Source of the DNA: Clostridium puniceum
GTDB taxonomy: Bacteria; Bacillota; Clostridia; Clostridiales; Clostridiaceae
Direction: 5' to 3'
Assembly (NCBI RefSeq): GCF_002006345.1
Contig: NZ_LZZM01000053.1
Location: forward strand, 1-64,000
DNA: 64,000 nucleotides
The notes below the pieces were generated by a model. That model was not told where the DNA came from, did no database searches, and was given only the letters and a program-made list of their open reading frames with translations. Positions 7,928-17,109 of this stretch are shown here, piece after piece (position 1 is the first letter of the stretch; each line of letters opens with the position of its first letter). The translations under genes were made by a program, and so were the position numbers.

Positions 7928-8383
7928 ATGGCAAGACTTTCAGATGTAATAGAGGCTTTTATAAAGCAACTTTTTGATGAAAACAGAGATAAGGTGATTT
8001 TTATACAAAGAAATGAATTGGCAGATCAGTTTAGATGTGCACCATCTCAAATAAATTATGTATTAACAACTAGATTCACTTATGAAAGAGGATACTTAAT
8101 TGAAAGTAAAAGAGGTGGTGGAGGTCATATAGCTATTAAGCAGTTAGAATATGATAATTCAGATAAAAGAGAAAAATTAATAAGCGAGAGTATAGGAGAG
8201 GCAATGACATATCATAATGCGAATGCCTTATTAAATCATTTATTAGAGTCTGGAATTATTCAAGATAGGGAATGTGAAATAATGAAAATAGCAATAAATG
8301 ATAGAAGTTTAACTTCAGCAGAGAATAAAAATAGAGTAAGAGCAGATATTTTAAAAGCAATGATGATGATAATTTTATCTTAA
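7928..8383 (+). CDS. ctsR: CtsR, repressor of class III stress genes
   Basis: This 151-residue repressor has an N-terminal winged helix-turn-helix that ends in the glycine-rich heat-sensing wing RGGGGHIAI (about 64-72), then a C-terminal dimer and tetramer domain. It represses clp genes by binding heptad repeats, and one such site lies 33 bases upstream. It is first in the operon ctsR-mcsA-mcsB-clpC. The start follows TAGGTGATGTT; the length is normal. Confidence 0.95.
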   Translation: MARLSDVIEAFIKQLFDENRDKVIFIQRNELADQFRCAPSQINYVLTTRFTYERGYLIESKRGGGGHIAIKQLEYDNSDKREKLISESIGEAMTYHNANALLNHLLESGIIQDRECEIMKIAINDRSLTSAENKNRVRADILKAMMMIILS

Positions 8384-8396
8384 AGGTGGGATATAT

Positions 8397-8987
8397 ATGT
8401 TGTGTGAAAAATGCAAGAAAAATGAGGCGAAGGTAAATTTAATTACAGTAATAAATGGACAAAAACATGAAATTTGGTTGTGTGATACTTGTGTAAAAGA
8501 TATATCTAACATTCCATTTTTTAGTTCAATTAGTCAAAATGGAAATGTTTCATTTCAAGGGATGCTTACAGAAATGTTATCAAGTGTAGGTAATAAAGCT
8601 AATATAGATAATAATCAAGTAAATGAAATTGTTTGTACAAATTGTGGATTAACTTATGACGAGTTTAAAAAATCAGGAAAATTAGGTTGTGCTGATTGCT
8701 ATGTAGCATTCAAAATTGTTCTTGAGCCAAGAATAAAAAGTTTACAAGTTGGTATAAAGCACATAGGTAAAATACCAAGTATGAAAGGTGAAGAACTAGT
8801 TAGAAGAAAAAAACTTAAGGATTTAAAGGCAGAAATGCAAAAATTAATTGTAACAGAAGAATATGAAAAGGCAGCTTTTGTAAGAGATGAAATTAAAAAA
8901 TTAGAACTTTATATATTAGAAAGCAATATAAATAAAGAACCAGTGCATGTAAAGGAGGAGAATTGTGATGGACAGTTTGACTCATAA
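8397..8987 (+). CDS. mcsA: McsA, zinc-finger partner of McsB
   Basis: This 196-residue protein opens with CEKC (residues 3-6) and CDTC, followed by CTNC and CADC. These four CxxC units form the zinc sites of McsA. A C-terminal UVR motif (about 135-170, EEYEKAAFVRDEIKKLE) is of the type that binds ClpC or UvrB partners. In Bacillus, McsA activates the McsB arginine kinase and modulates CtsR. It overlaps the next gene by 20 bases, so the two are coupled. All zinc ligands are kept even though its McsB partner looks inactive. Confidence 0.93.
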   Translation: MLCEKCKKNEAKVNLITVINGQKHEIWLCDTCVKDISNIPFFSSISQNGNVSFQGMLTEMLSSVGNKANIDNNQVNEIVCTNCGLTYDEFKKSGKLGCADCYVAFKIVLEPRIKSLQVGIKHIGKIPSMKGEELVRRKKLKDLKAEMQKLIVTEEYEKAAFVRDEIKKLELYILESNINKEPVHVKEENCDGQFDS

Positions 8988-9981
8988 TAATAGAAAAAAA
9001 GGCGTAGTATTAAGGAGTAAGATATTACTAGCTAGAAATTTTAGTGATTTACCTTTTCCTAATAAATTAAATTATATAAAAGGTAGGAATAATGGTAAAA
9101 AAATATATAGCTTGCTCAAAAACGAATTAATTAATGAAGAATTTACATTATATGAAAATTGGAATATAAAAGAAGAATTTGGTAAACAATATTTAGAAAG
9201 AGACTTAATTACTGAAGAGCTTATTAGAAATTCAGATAAAAGTTCATTCATTTTAAATAAAGAAGAGAATGTTAGTATTATGATAAATGAAAAAGATCAT
9301 GTTAATCTTCAATGCATAAGTAATGGATTAAATTTAGAAGAAGCATTTAAAAGTGCAATAAATATTGATGATAAAATAGAACAAAATTTTGACTATGCAT
9401 TTGATGAAAAATTAGGATATTTAACAGCATCTCCAGAAAATATTGGTACAGGAATGAAAGCATCAGTAATAGTGCATTTACCTGCACTTACAATGAGTGA
9501 AGAAGTTAAGAATATTTCAAAGAATCTTGGAAAATTAGGATTTAACATAAAAGGTTTATACTTAGATGATAATAAGGCATATGGGAATTTTTATAGAATA
9601 GCTAATAAGGTATCTTTAGGATTATCAGAAGAAGATATTATAACTAAATTAAAAGAAGAAGTATTAAACATAATAAGACAAGAAAATAAATTTAGAGAAA
9701 TATTGCTTAGTAAATGTAAATATGAATTAGAAGATAAGGTATATAGGTCATATGCAATACTTAGGAGTGCAGTTCTTTTAGATTATAAGGAAACTATTGA
9801 ATTAATATCTAATGTTAGATTAGGATCAGAACTTTCATTTATAGATATTGATGAAAATGATTTAGATAAACTGCTTATGCTTATAAGTGACGCATCTCTT
9901 CAAAATTGTTTAGGAAGATATTTAGATGCTAAGGAAATTAAGTATGAAAGAGCAAGATTAGTGTACAAAATATTAAATTAA
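8968..9981 (+). CDS. mcsB: McsB homologue, probable pseudo-kinase
   Basis: This 337-residue phosphagen-kinase-fold protein is in the McsB position. Fold blocks are kept: LARNFSDLPFP (21-31), DYAFDEKLGYL (142-152), SVIVHLPAL, GNFYRIANKVSLG and RLGSELS. Catalytic residues are not. Canonical SSRIRLARN is here R16-S-K-I-L-L-A-R-N24, losing two ATP-binding Arg. NEEDHIR is N107-E-K-D-H-V-N113. CPTNVGTGLRAS is S155-P-E-N-I-G-T-G-M-K164, losing Cys and Arg. RGIYGE is K195-G-L-Y-L-D200. The RDxxRA phosphoarginine pocket is also altered. The start is ATG 8968 after AAAGGAGGAG. The protein is intact and sits between normal mcsA and clpC. An adaptor or regulatory role is possible. Confidence 0.88.
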   Translation: MDSLTHNNRKKGVVLRSKILLARNFSDLPFPNKLNYIKGRNNGKKIYSLLKNELINEEFTLYENWNIKEEFGKQYLERDLITEELIRNSDKSSFILNKEENVSIMINEKDHVNLQCISNGLNLEEAFKSAINIDDKIEQNFDYAFDEKLGYLTASPENIGTGMKASVIVHLPALTMSEEVKNISKNLGKLGFNIKGLYLDDNKAYGNFYRIANKVSLGLSEEDIITKLKEEVLNIIRQENKFREILLSKCKYELEDKVYRSYAILRSAVLLDYKETIELISNVRLGSELSFIDIDENDLDKLLMLISDASLQNCLGRYLDAKEIKYERARLVYKILN

Positions 9982-10003
9982 GGAGTTTGGAGGTTTTAAA
10001 TCA

Positions 10004-12454
10004 ATGGAATATAACAAATTAACAGAAAGGGCGCAGGTAGTAATTCTAGAAGCTGAAAATGAGTCGGAAAAGTTTAAACATGGATACGTTGGAACAGAAC
10101 ATGTATTGCTTGGTATTTTAAAAGAAGATGGACACTCAGCTAAATTGTTAAAAAAACATGGTGTTGATAGTGAAAATATCAAGGCAATGATACAGAAATA
10201 TTTGGGATATGGTGATATCAAGAAATCAGATGATAACATTTTATTAACACCTAGAACAAAAAGAGTAGTTGATGAGAGTTTTGCTGCAGCGAAAAAGCTG
10301 AACCATAGATATGTTAGCCCAGAACATATCTTATTATCATTGCTTAATCAAGAAGAAGGAATGGCATATACTATTCTAAAAAGTTTAAATATTAATTTCA
10401 CTATTATAAGTGAGGAATTGCTTGTATTCTTATCTGGAGCTTATGAAGATAGGTCTACTGATAGTAAGACAATAGAGAATGGCAAAAGAAAAAGCACTCC
10501 TATGTTAGATAAGTATGGCAGAGATTTAACTGCTTTATCTAAGGAGCAAGGCTTAGATCCTGTTATAGGAAGAGAAGTAGAAACACAAAGATTGTTAGAA
10601 ATTCTTTGCAGAAGAATCAAAAATAATCCTTGTTTAATTGGTGAACCAGGAGTTGGTAAAACAGCAGTTGTTGAAGGATTAGCTCAAAGGATTGTTCAAG
10701 GTAATATTCCAGAGATACTTAAAAATAAAAGAGTTATTTCATTAGATTTAACTTCTATGATTGCAGGAGCAAAATATAGAGGTGAATTTGAAGAAAGATT
10801 AAAAAAGACCATGGAAGAGATTGTTAAGGATAAAGACATTATTATTTTCATAGATGAAATTCATACTATAATTGGTGCAGGTGGAGCAGAAGGTGCTATT
10901 GATGCTTCAAATATATTAAAACCAGCTCTAGCTAGAGGCGAAATTCAATGTATTGGAGCAACAACTATTGATGAATATAGAAAATATATTGAAAAAGACT
11001 CAGCTTTAGAAAGAAGATTTCAACCTATAACTGTAGGTGAGCCTTCAAAAGAGGAAACTTTGGAAATTTTAAAAGGTTTAAGAGATAAATATGAAGCACA
11101 TCACAGGGTTGAGATTACAGATGAAGCGTTACAAGCAGCTGTAAATTTATCAGATAGATATATAACAGACAGATTTATGCCCGATAAAGCTATTGACTTA
11201 ATGGATGAAGGTGCAGCTAAAGTAAGAATTCAGAATTTAACAACACCGCCAGATTTAAAAGAATTAGAAGAAAAAATTCAAGATATAGATAAGGAAAAAG
11301 AAGAAGCTATAAGAGTTCAGGATTTTGAAAGAGCTGCTAATTTAAGAGATAATCAAAGAGAATTAAAGGATCAATTAAGTAATATGAAAGAAAATTGGGA
11401 TACCCAAAATTCTATTAAAACATTAATTGTAGATACAGAGAATATTGCGAGTGTAGTTTCTTCATGGACTAAAATTCCAATACAAAAGTTAAATGAATTA
11501 GAGAGCGAAAGACTACTTCACTTAGAAGAAATATTGCATAAGAGAGTTGTTGGCCAAAATGAAGCTGTAAAGTCTATTGCAAGAGCTGTAAGAAGAGCAA
11601 GAGTTGGAATTAAAGATCCAAATAGACCAATTGGAAGCTTTATATTTTTAGGACCAACAGGAGTTGGAAAGACAGAACTTTCAAAAGCACTTGCGGAAGT
11701 TATGTTTGGAGATGAAAACAGTATTATAAGAGTTGATATGTCAGAATATATGGAAAGTCATTCTGTATCTAAATTAATAGGGTCTCCACCAGGATATGTA
11801 GGACATGATGATGGGGGACAGCTTACAGAAGCAGTTAGAAGAAAACCATATTCAATAGTTCTTTTAGATGAGATTGAAAAAGCTCATACTGATATATTTA
11901 ATATTTTACTTCAAATAATGGAAGATGGAAGACTTACAGATGGCAAGGGAAAAGTTGTTAATTTTAAAAATACAATAATAATAATGACTTCTAATGTTGG
12001 AGCACATCAAATTAAAAAGCAAAAGAGCATAGGATTTAATAGTAACAGTTCTAATAATGAAACTGAATATGAAAAGATGAAGGAAAGCATATTAGAAGAA
12101 TTAAAACAAAAATTTAAACCTGAATTTTTAAATAGAATAGATGATACAATAGTATTCCATAAATTAAGTGATGAAGATTTAGATAAGATTATAGATTTAA
12201 TGCTTGAATCTATAAGAGAAAGACTTGAAGGCAGAGATATATATCTAAATTTTGAAGAAGACAGTAAGAAGTTCTTGTTAAGCAAGGGAATAGATCTTGA
12301 TTATGGTGCAAGACCTTTAAGAAGACTTATTGTAAAAGAAGTTGAAGATAGACTAAGTGAAGAAATCTTACAAGGAAATATACGCCTTGGAGATAGGGTA
12401 AAAGTTAGTGAGTTAGAAAATAAACTTGTTTTCAGCAAATTAGTAGAGGAATAG
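10004..12454 (+). CDS. clpC: ClpC, AAA+ unfoldase of the ClpCP protease
   Basis: This 816-residue HSP100 unfoldase has an N-terminal double Clp repeat (about 1-145), AAA+ domain D1 with Walker A GEPGVGKT (about 211-218), a middle region with a UVR motif (430-455, the site that meets McsA or MecA), and D2 with Walker A GPTGVGKT (about 548-555). The N-domain keeps Glu32 (GTEH) and Glu107 (SPEH), the positions that bind phosphoarginine in Bacillus ClpC. It feeds stress-damaged proteins to ClpP. It is last in the CtsR operon, 22 bases after mcsB, and is followed by a terminator. Confidence 0.97.
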   Translation: MEYNKLTERAQVVILEAENESEKFKHGYVGTEHVLLGILKEDGHSAKLLKKHGVDSENIKAMIQKYLGYGDIKKSDDNILLTPRTKRVVDESFAAAKKLNHRYVSPEHILLSLLNQEEGMAYTILKSLNINFTIISEELLVFLSGAYEDRSTDSKTIENGKRKSTPMLDKYGRDLTALSKEQGLDPVIGREVETQRLLEILCRRIKNNPCLIGEPGVGKTAVVEGLAQRIVQGNIPEILKNKRVISLDLTSMIAGAKYRGEFEERLKKTMEEIVKDKDIIIFIDEIHTIIGAGGAEGAIDASNILKPALARGEIQCIGATTIDEYRKYIEKDSALERRFQPITVGEPSKEETLEILKGLRDKYEAHHRVEITDEALQAAVNLSDRYITDRFMPDKAIDLMDEGAAKVRIQNLTTPPDLKELEEKIQDIDKEKEEAIRVQDFERAANLRDNQRELKDQLSNMKENWDTQNSIKTLIVDTENIASVVSSWTKIPIQKLNELESERLLHLEEILHKRVVGQNEAVKSIARAVRRARVGIKDPNRPIGSFIFLGPTGVGKTELSKALAEVMFGDENSIIRVDMSEYMESHSVSKLIGSPPGYVGHDDGGQLTEAVRRKPYSIVLLDEIEKAHTDIFNILLQIMEDGRLTDGKGKVVNFKNTIIIMTSNVGAHQIKKQKSIGFNSNSSNNETEYEKMKESILEELKQKFKPEFLNRIDDTIVFHKLSDEDLDKIIDLMLESIRERLEGRDIYLNFEEDSKKFLLSKGIDLDYGARPLRRLIVKEVEDRLSEEILQGNIRLGDRVKVSELENKLVFSKLVEE

Positions 12455-12477
12455 TAAAAAATAATTTAAAGGTGATA

Positions 12478-12525
12478 AACTGCTTTAAGAATATAAATAA
12501 AATATGTGATTGAAGCAGTTTTTTT
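12478..12525 (+). terminator. terminator of the ctsR-clpC operon
   Basis: AACTGCTT (12478-12485) pairs with AAGCAGTT (12513-12520), with a T-run after it. The loop is long (27 bases) and AT-rich. It lies 24 bases after clpC. Confidence 0.7.
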
Positions 12526-12621
12526 ATTAAATGTATTAGAAGAGATTAATATTTTGCATAATTCAGATTTAAAAGAGATTTTATACTATAAAACCGAAGT
12601 TAGAGCGGGAGGCGAAATGGA

Positions 12622-13566
12622 ATGAGTAAAGAAAGAAAAGAATTAGATTTAATGATAATTGGTGGAGGACCAGCAGGTTTTACGGCGGCAATGTATGCTG
12701 GAAGAGCGAAATTAAACACCTTGTTATTAGAAAATGAGATTCTAGGAGGTCAAGTTAGAAATAGTTATACTATAGAAAATTACCCAGGGTTTAAACAGAT
12801 TGATGGTGGCAAACTAGCTGATATATTCCAAGAGCAGGCAGAAGCACTTGGAGCTAAAATAGATGAATTTGATTCTATTCAAAATGTAGATATTTCAGAT
12901 GATAAAAAAATAGTAGAAACTGAATCATATATATATGAGCCTAAAGCTATAATATTTGCAACAGGAGCATCACCTAAAAAGATACCTATTCCACAAGAAA
13001 GTCAGTTTGCAGGAAAAGGAATTCATTATTGTGCAATCTGCGATGGCGCAATGTATCAAGGAAAGAAGCTAGCAGTTGTAGGTGGAGGAAATTCAGCTTT
13101 GGAAGAATCTATATTTCTAACTAGATTTGCTGAAAAAGTTTATTTAATAAGACGTTATGATTATTTTAAGGGTGAACAAGCGTTAATAGATGAAGTTTTT
13201 AATCATCCTAAAATAGAAGTGTTACTTAATGAAGATTTAGTAGAGGCTAAAGGAAATGAATTTTTAGAAGCAATCACTATTAGGAATACAAAAACTCAAG
13301 AATTAAGTAATTTAGAGGTAAATGCAGTTTTTGGATGTATAGGCAATGAACCAAGAACAGAAGTAGCGAAAGAATATTTAAAATTAAATGAGCAAGGGTA
13401 TATAATAACAGACGAAGACATGCAAACAAATATTAATGGTGTGTATGCGGCCGGTGATGTTAGAGAAAAGAAATATAGACAAATAACAACAGCTGTTGCA
13501 GATGGAACAATAGCACTTTTAAATGCAGAGAAATATATACTAAAAAATAATAAAAGAGGCGAATAA
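12622..13566 (+). CDS. trxB: thioredoxin reductase
   Basis: This 314-residue flavoprotein reduces thioredoxin-like partners with NAD(P)H. The FAD-binding motif GGGPAG is at 14-19, the redox pair CAIC at 137-140, the NADPH motif GGGNSA near 154-159, and the C-terminal FAD block YAAGDVR near 275-281. The length is standard. The start follows GGGAGG. It converges with a small glutaredoxin-like gene 12 bases away, a likely redox partner. Confidence 0.95.
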   Translation: MSKERKELDLMIIGGGPAGFTAAMYAGRAKLNTLLLENEILGGQVRNSYTIENYPGFKQIDGGKLADIFQEQAEALGAKIDEFDSIQNVDISDDKKIVETESYIYEPKAIIFATGASPKKIPIPQESQFAGKGIHYCAICDGAMYQGKKLAVVGGGNSALEESIFLTRFAEKVYLIRRYDYFKGEQALIDEVFNHPKIEVLLNEDLVEAKGNEFLEAITIRNTKTQELSNLEVNAVFGCIGNEPRTEVAKEYLKLNEQGYIITDEDMQTNINGVYAAGDVREKKYRQITTAVADGTIALLNAEKYILKNNKRGE

Positions 13567-13575
13567 TCGCCTCTT
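13554..13575. terminator. bidirectional terminator between trxB and the glutaredoxin gene
   Basis: AAGAGGCG (13554-13561) pairs with CGCCTCTT (13568-13575). The hairpin overlaps the trxB stop and sits 2 bases from the end of the convergent gene. AT-rich tracts on both sides allow it to end transcription in both directions. Confidence 0.75.
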
Positions 13576-13577
13576 AA

Positions 13578-13805
13578 TTATTTACCTAAAGCTTTTAAAA
13601 TAGCGGGTTTATCAAATCCTATAATGATATTATTATTAATGTCTAATACAGGAACACCCATTTGATTAGACTTTTTAATCATTTCTTCTCTGGCTACCAT
13701 ATCGTCTTGTACGTTTAATTCTTCAAAATCGATATTTTCTGATTTTAGATAATTTTTTACCTTAACACACCAAGGACAAGTATTAGTAGTATATACTTTT
13801 ATCAT
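13578..13805 (-). CDS. glutaredoxin-like thioredoxin-fold protein
   Basis: This 75-residue thioredoxin-fold redoxin has the active site CPWC at residues 10-13 and the cis-proline block MGVPVLDI near 49-56, followed by GFD. It resembles NrdH/YruB-type glutaredoxins, which receive electrons from thioredoxin reductase rather than glutathione. Its convergent position beside trxB supports that pairing. A GGAGGC site precedes the ATG. Confidence 0.88.
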   Translation of the reverse strand: MIKVYTTNTCPWCVKVKNYLKSENIDFEELNVQDDMVAREEMIKKSNQMGVPVLDINNNIIIGFDKPAILKALGK

Positions 13806-13950
13806 AAATACGCCTCCTTAATTAATAATAATTATTTTATAATTAATATTATAATATAGTTTATATAAGCTATCAATATAGTATGAGAAATAATCAATAG
13901 TTTTATTAATTTAATTATAATTTATAAAATAAAAGTTTGGCAGAATTGCC

Positions 13951-13959
13951 TGTTATAAT
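13951..13959 (+). promoter_or_regulatory. possible extended -10 promoter of radA
   Basis: TGTTATAAT is a perfect extended -10 element (TGnTATAAT). No good -35 box lies 17 bases upstream. It is 102 bases before radA. Confidence 0.5.
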
Positions 13960-14060
13960 AATATTAAATTTATTTAAGGAGAGCAGAGAAAATATATGTT
14001 ATAGACTTATCTTATTAAATAATCGAAATAATATCTATTAAAGAGTAAAAGGAGATATTT

Positions 14061-15437
14061 ATGAAAAAGAAAACATTATATAGATGCTCAAGTTGTGGTT
14101 TTGAAAGTATAAAATGGCTTGGCAAATGTCCAACTTGTAATAGCTGGAATACATTGGAGGAGACTGTTGTTGAGTCAAAGAGTATGGAAACAAAAGTGCG
14201 ACAAGCATCTAAAAAGCCAATAAAAAAGCTTTTTGAAGTAGTTTCTAATAAGAGTGATAGAATTGTTACAGGAATAAATGAATTTGATAGAGTCATGGGA
14301 GGTGGAATTGTAAAAGATTCAATTTCAATAATAACTGCCAGACCCGGTGCCGGAAAATCAACTTTACTACTTCAAATTTCAGATGTGATAGCTCAAAAAG
14401 GGTATAAAGTAATTTATGCATCGGGAGAAGAAAGTGATAGCCAGATAAAAAATAGGGCAGATAGAATTCTTGACAAGATTCATGAAGATATATGGGTATT
14501 ACAAGAAACAAGTCTTGATAATGTATTAGATGCAGTTGAAGAAATAAATCCAGATATGTTAATTGTAGATAGTATACAAACATTTACTATGGAATCATCG
14601 TTACCAGCAAGGGCAGGTTCTCCTACACAAACCATGGAATGTGCTAATGCATTACTTCAAGTTGCAAAAAACGATAAAAGACCGAGAGCTGTTATTGTAG
14701 TAGGACAAATGACTAAGAATGACGAATTAGCAGGATTAAGAGCATTAGAACATTTAGTTGATACAGTTCTTATAATAGAAGATGATAATGATGAAGAATT
14801 ACGTGTACTTGTAAGTTCCAAAAATAGATTTGGTGGCATTGAAAATGGATTTTTTCAAATGTGTGAGAAAGGTGTTATTTCAATCGATAATCCATCAGAA
14901 TTTTTTATGACAAAACGTGAAGAAGGAGAAGTGGTATCAGGAAGTGCATTAACTGTAATTAAAGAAGGAACACGAGCGATTATAACGGAGATAGAGAGCT
15001 TAGTGTCAAAAAGTTTTACGCCATATCCTACACGTATAGGAGAAACTTTAGGGAAAGATAAACTGAATACATTAATATCCATATTAGAACAGCGTGGTGG
15101 TATTAATTTATATGATAAGAATGTGATCATTAAAACTACTGGTGGTATGAAGATTAGAGAACAAGGTATTAATTTAGCTGTCATAATGAGTATAGTATCA
15201 TCTGTAAAGCAGCAAGGGATTGAATCTAATATTGCATTTATAGCTGATGTAGGACTGACTGGTGAATTAAAAAAAGTGCCATCAATAGAAAGCCGAGTTA
15301 AAGAACTTGAAAGAATGGGATTTAAAAAAGTCTATGTTGCAAAAGACTCATTTATAAGAGGAACAACTTTTAAAGAGATTGAAGTAATTGAATTAAAAAC
15401 ATTAATGAATGTAATAAGTCATGTATATAATAATTAG
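14061..15437 (+). CDS. radA: DNA repair protein RadA
   Basis: This 458-residue protein acts in recombination as a branch-migration ATPase. It opens with a zinc finger (Cys9, 12, 23, 26). A RecA-like ATPase follows, with Walker A ARPGAGKST near 93-101 and the family motif KNRFG at 254-258. The C-terminal third is a Lon-protease-like domain. The length is standard. The start ATG follows AAAGGAG. The order radA-disA-PIN/TRAM protein-ispD is as in Bacillus. Confidence 0.96.
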   Translation: MKKKTLYRCSSCGFESIKWLGKCPTCNSWNTLEETVVESKSMETKVRQASKKPIKKLFEVVSNKSDRIVTGINEFDRVMGGGIVKDSISIITARPGAGKSTLLLQISDVIAQKGYKVIYASGEESDSQIKNRADRILDKIHEDIWVLQETSLDNVLDAVEEINPDMLIVDSIQTFTMESSLPARAGSPTQTMECANALLQVAKNDKRPRAVIVVGQMTKNDELAGLRALEHLVDTVLIIEDDNDEELRVLVSSKNRFGGIENGFFQMCEKGVISIDNPSEFFMTKREEGEVVSGSALTVIKEGTRAIITEIESLVSKSFTPYPTRIGETLGKDKLNTLISILEQRGGINLYDKNVIIKTTGGMKIREQGINLAVIMSIVSSVKQQGIESNIAFIADVGLTGELKKVPSIESRVKELERMGFKKVYVAKDSFIRGTTFKEIEVIELKTLMNVISHVYNN

Positions 15438-15807
15438 TGAATATTTATTAAAAGAAAGCACCGGATTTTAAATTATAGCTAATGATTAATTTAAAAGTTT
15501 CTAAAGGTAATACTCAACTAAAATATAGGCTTTTAATCAAAAATTATATATTAAAATGGTTTGTATATGAATAATGAAACATATACAAACATATTTCTAC
15601 AAAAAAATATATCATATTTAATTTTAGCAAATATGATTGAGAGATTATAGTTATTATAGTATTATAGTTTTAGAGCTTAAATTTTGATTTTTTAGGGATT
15701 AATTGGATATAATTTTTACTAAAATATGGGAAAGAGGATAAGGCTAATCATTAATGAAGAACAGTAAATAAAAAATAAATAATAGTTTGAAGAAATTGGG
15801 TGAGTGT
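15438..15807 (+). promoter_or_regulatory. intergenic region with the disA promoter
   Basis: This 370-base gap holds no supported gene. A sigma-A promoter is visible: TTGATT (15684-15689), an 18-base spacer and TATAAT (15708-15713). It would start a transcript with a leader of about 90 bases before disA. The rest is AT-rich with two tiny frames that lack ribosome binding sites. Confidence 0.55.
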
Positions 15808-16872
15808 ATGAGAATAGAAAAAGGAATAGGAATAAAAAATGTCTTAAAGATAATGTGCCCAGGCACTCAACTACGGGAAGGCCTTGAAAATATATTGAGG
15901 GCAAAAACTGGTGGATTAATAGTAATTGGAGACGATGAAGAAGTTATGAAACTAGTTGATGGAGGGTTTTATATTAACTCTGAGTATACTCCATCATATG
16001 TATATGAACTAGCTAAAATGGATGGAGCTATAGTAATAACTGAAGATTTAAAAAAGATTGTCTGTGCAAATGCGCAGCTAATACCGGATTCATCGATTCC
16101 AACCTATGAAACAGGAACTAGGCATAGAACTGCACATAGAGTAGCAAAACAAACTAATAAGATAGTAATTGCAATATCTCAAAGAAGAAATATAATAACC
16201 ATGTACAAAGGTGACATAAAATATGTATTGAGAGAAAGCAGTATAATTTTAGGTAAAGCTAATCAAGCAATTCAAACATTAGAAAAATATGTTGCGGTTC
16301 TTGAACGTGTTATTAACAATTTGAACATACTGGAATTTCAAGATTTAACAACACTTTTTGACGTGGTTACTGCAGTGCAAAGAACTGAAATGGTAATGAG
16401 AATAGTAGAAGAAATTAATATGTATATATTAGAGCTTGGAAATGAAGGCAGATTAATATCTATGCAGCTTAATGAATTAATAAGGCATATTGAAAGAGAT
16501 GGAATATTATTAATTAAAGATTATTGCAAGGATTGTTTAAAATATACAGATATATATGAACATATTCAAAAATTAAATGCTACAGAACTATTAGATTTAG
16601 ATGCAATTTCAAGAGCGTTAGGTTATGGTGGAATTCCAATTATGGACACATTAATATCTCCAAAGGGATATCGGGTATTAAGTAAAGTGCCAAGGATACC
16701 AGCTAATGTAATTGATAATCTTATAAAAGAATTTAAAGAGCTAAGTAATATAGTAGATGCTGATATAATTGATTTAGATAATGTAGAGGGAATAGGTGAT
16801 GCTAGAGCTACTGCTATTAAAGATGGATTGAAGCGTATAAAAGAGCATGTGCTACTAAAGAAAGAAATATAA
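15808..16872 (+). CDS. disA: DisA, DNA-integrity scanning diadenylate cyclase
   Basis: This 354-residue enzyme makes cyclic-di-AMP from ATP and pauses at DNA lesions. The DAC domain carries D72-G-A74 and R105-H-R107, the catalytic and ATP-binding motifs. A linker follows, and the C-terminal helix-hairpin-helix domain (about 300-345, with [11 protein letters not shown]) binds branched DNA. The start is taken at ATG 15808. The in-frame TTG at 15787 lacks a ribosome binding site. RadA, encoded just upstream, is a known partner and inhibitor of DisA. Confidence 0.94.
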   Translation: MRIEKGIGIKNVLKIMCPGTQLREGLENILRAKTGGLIVIGDDEEVMKLVDGGFYINSEYTPSYVYELAKMDGAIVITEDLKKIVCANAQLIPDSSIPTYETGTRHRTAHRVAKQTNKIVIAISQRRNIITMYKGDIKYVLRESSIILGKANQAIQTLEKYVAVLERVINNLNILEFQDLTTLFDVVTAVQRTEMVMRIVEEINMYILELGNEGRLISMQLNELIRHIERDGILLIKDYCKDCLKYTDIYEHIQKLNATELLDLDAISRALGYGGIPIMDTLISPKGYRVLSKVPRIPANVIDNLIKEFKELSNIVDADIIDLDNVEGIGDARATAIKDGLKRIKEHVLLKKEI

Positions 16873-17023
16873 TAATAATTTTTTCTAGAAAAGAAATTAT
16901 TTAAGTAATTAAAAACGTATAATTTATTCTAATAAATTACTGTTGAATTTAAACATTTTTTATATTAATCTGAATTTTGTAATTAAACTTAATAATTTAT
17001 TCATTTTAGATAAACTTATTGTA

Positions 17024-17032
17024 TGTTATAAT
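17024..17032 (+). promoter_or_regulatory. possible extended -10 promoter of the PIN/TRAM gene
   Basis: TGTTATAAT is a perfect extended -10 match, 78 bases before the start codon. A weak TTTTAG-like -35 is the only candidate upstream. Confidence 0.45.
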
Positions 17033-17109
17033 TAAGGCAATGTGGCAAGAATATTAAAGAATGATTAAATCATCTAAAAAGTGTAAATAATTAGAAGGAG
17101 GTGAAGTAT

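Noticed and set aside
13937-13955. TTGGCA...TTGCC resembling a sigma-54 promoter before radA
   Set aside because: The GG and GC elements are too close (7 bases instead of about 10). The extended -10 TGTTATAAT in the same place is a better explanation.
15482-15650. Two tandem small frames (30 and 27 codons) in the gap before disA
   Set aside because: Neither has a ribosome binding site, codon use follows random AT-rich sequence, and the products show no recognisable pattern.
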